DNA from: Paramecium tetraurelia
Lineage: Eukaryota > Ciliophora > Oligohymenophorea > Peniculida > Parameciidae
DNA: 64,000 nucleotides
Assembly: GCF_000165425.1 (NCBI RefSeq)
Contig: NW_001799026.1
Location: forward strand, 62,001 to 126,000
Direction: 5' to 3'
Shown here piece by piece: positions 63,332-64,000 of this stretch. The translations under genes were made by a program, and so were the position numbers. The stretch's first letter is position 1; the number at the start of each line of letters is the position of its first letter. A model generated the notes under the pieces. That model was not told the DNA's origin and did not search any database. It saw nothing but the letters and a program-made list of their open reading frames with translations.

Positions 63332-64000
63332 ATGTTATCAAATCGATCAAATAAGGATACCAAAGAAGTGAAACGTATTAGTTTGATTCCAAGTCGACAA
63401 GAGCAATAACAGGAATAGGAATACAAGTACATTCAACCTGTAAAATCTGTGAATGTGGAGAATCAGGATCCAAAATGGTCAGAACTGAAAGTAGATGGCA
63501 AGAATATCAACCACAGAGCTTACACCAGCATAACAATTCACAATGATTTGTATAATTTTGAGTGTTATCCTAGTCTGTACTTGTATGGGGGATACCAAGT
63601 TCAATTAGGAATCATGGATGAATTCTATCGTATGAATCTAAAGAGTTAAAGTTACCAATGGGAAAAGCTGACTTACAAGGAAAACCCAGGACCAAGAACT
63701 CGCCATCAGATGTGTACATACATGGATAGAATCTACATTTTTGGCGGATAGATTCACCAATCTGTCTCCACCAATTCCATGTGGTACTTTGATCTCAACT
63801 CCCACACTTGGGTCAAGTGCAAAATTAATCAATCATACCCTCCAGAAATAGACAATCACACAGCCATCATCCACAATGATAATTGGATAGTCTTTGGAGG
63901 CTTCTTCGGAGGAACTGTGGGTTTGCATTCCAACTATGTGTATAAATATGATTTTAGTTCGAACACATGGCAAAGAATGCAACCCTAAAGCAGCCTTGCT
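63332..64000 (+). CDS. Kelch-repeat protein (5' part, runs off the window)
   Basis: ATG 63332 and open to the window end, 223 residues, no intron needed. A polar, Gln-rich start (KRISLIPSRQEQQQEQEYK) is followed by Kelch blades: NHRAYTSITIHNDLYNF with LYLYGGYQ, then PGPRTRHQMCTYMDRIYIFGG, WYFDLNSHTWVKC and NHTAIIHNDNWIVFGGFFGG with YVYKYDFSSNTWQRM. The R/H, GG, Y and W positions of the repeat are in place. Kelch propellers bind partner proteins; many ciliate members are cytosolic or ciliary. What follows the propeller is not visible. Confidence 0.9.

Overview
The window reads as macronuclear DNA of a ciliate, most likely Paramecium or a close relative. The reasons are direct. Long, recognisable protein families stay open only if TAA and TAG are read as glutamine, and every well-supported gene ends at TGA. 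The DNA is very AT-rich. Genes are broken by many tiny introns of roughly 20-34 nt that usually run GTA...TAG. Spacers are often under 100 bp. The gene families (many cyclic-nucleotide-type K+ channels, TmcB-like membrane giants, ciliary ASH-domain proteins, CDPKs) are those of ciliates. No tRNA, rRNA, CRISPR array, telomere repeat, viral element or intact transposon was seen. Standard-code translations break these genes into fragments, so all gene models here were rebuilt by hand with the ciliate code and putative introns; exon borders are inferences.

Layout, left to right. 1-6350 is all minus strand: the 5' end of a Tousled-like kinase, an EF-hand protein, a CNBD K+ channel, a small basic protein, and an unresolved coding-looking stretch. 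6699-11465 (minus): a small secreted cysteine-rich protein, a putative N-myristoylated P-loop GTPase with a zinc-binding tail, and a sideroflexin. 11910-17716: a UTP5/WDR43-like ribosome-biogenesis factor (+), a zinc-binding coiled-coil protein (-) and, divergent from it, a second CNBD K+ channel (+). 17765-21970: a small DI-GA-P motif protein (+) that meets, with 5 bp between stop codons, a tight minus-strand run of a Ser/Arg/Lys-rich protein, a VAP-family protein and an M1 aminopeptidase. 22777-34153 (plus): a four-domain voltage-gated cation channel, a bZIP factor, and a starch-binding-domain/trehalose-phosphate-synthase-like protein. 34469-40409 (minus): a possible tail-anchored protein and a TmcB-like giant. 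40584-46990 (plus): a third CNBD K+ channel and a katanin p60 AAA ATPase. 47195-51689 (minus): an SCP/NIF-type phosphatase, a small membrane protein and a CDPK. 52828-61540 (plus): a very large ASH-repeat protein with a calponin-homology-like region, best matched to the central-apparatus protein CFAP47. The end holds a two-TM protein (-), a MORN-repeat protein (-) and the start of a Kelch protein (+).

Much of the window serves excitability and cilia: four voltage-gated-type channels, Ca2+-responsive proteins (EF-hand, CDPK), a microtubule-severing ATPase and a central-pair protein. The most interesting points are a CCHC-like zinc knuckle just after the cyclic-nucleotide-binding domain in all three K+ channels, an all-aspartate (DDDD) selectivity locus in the four-domain channel, a CBM20-TPS/TPP protein whose key catalytic residues look lost in both enzyme domains, a PCNA-binding-type motif at the start of the Tousled-like kinase, and introns ending in AAG or GAG instead of TAG.
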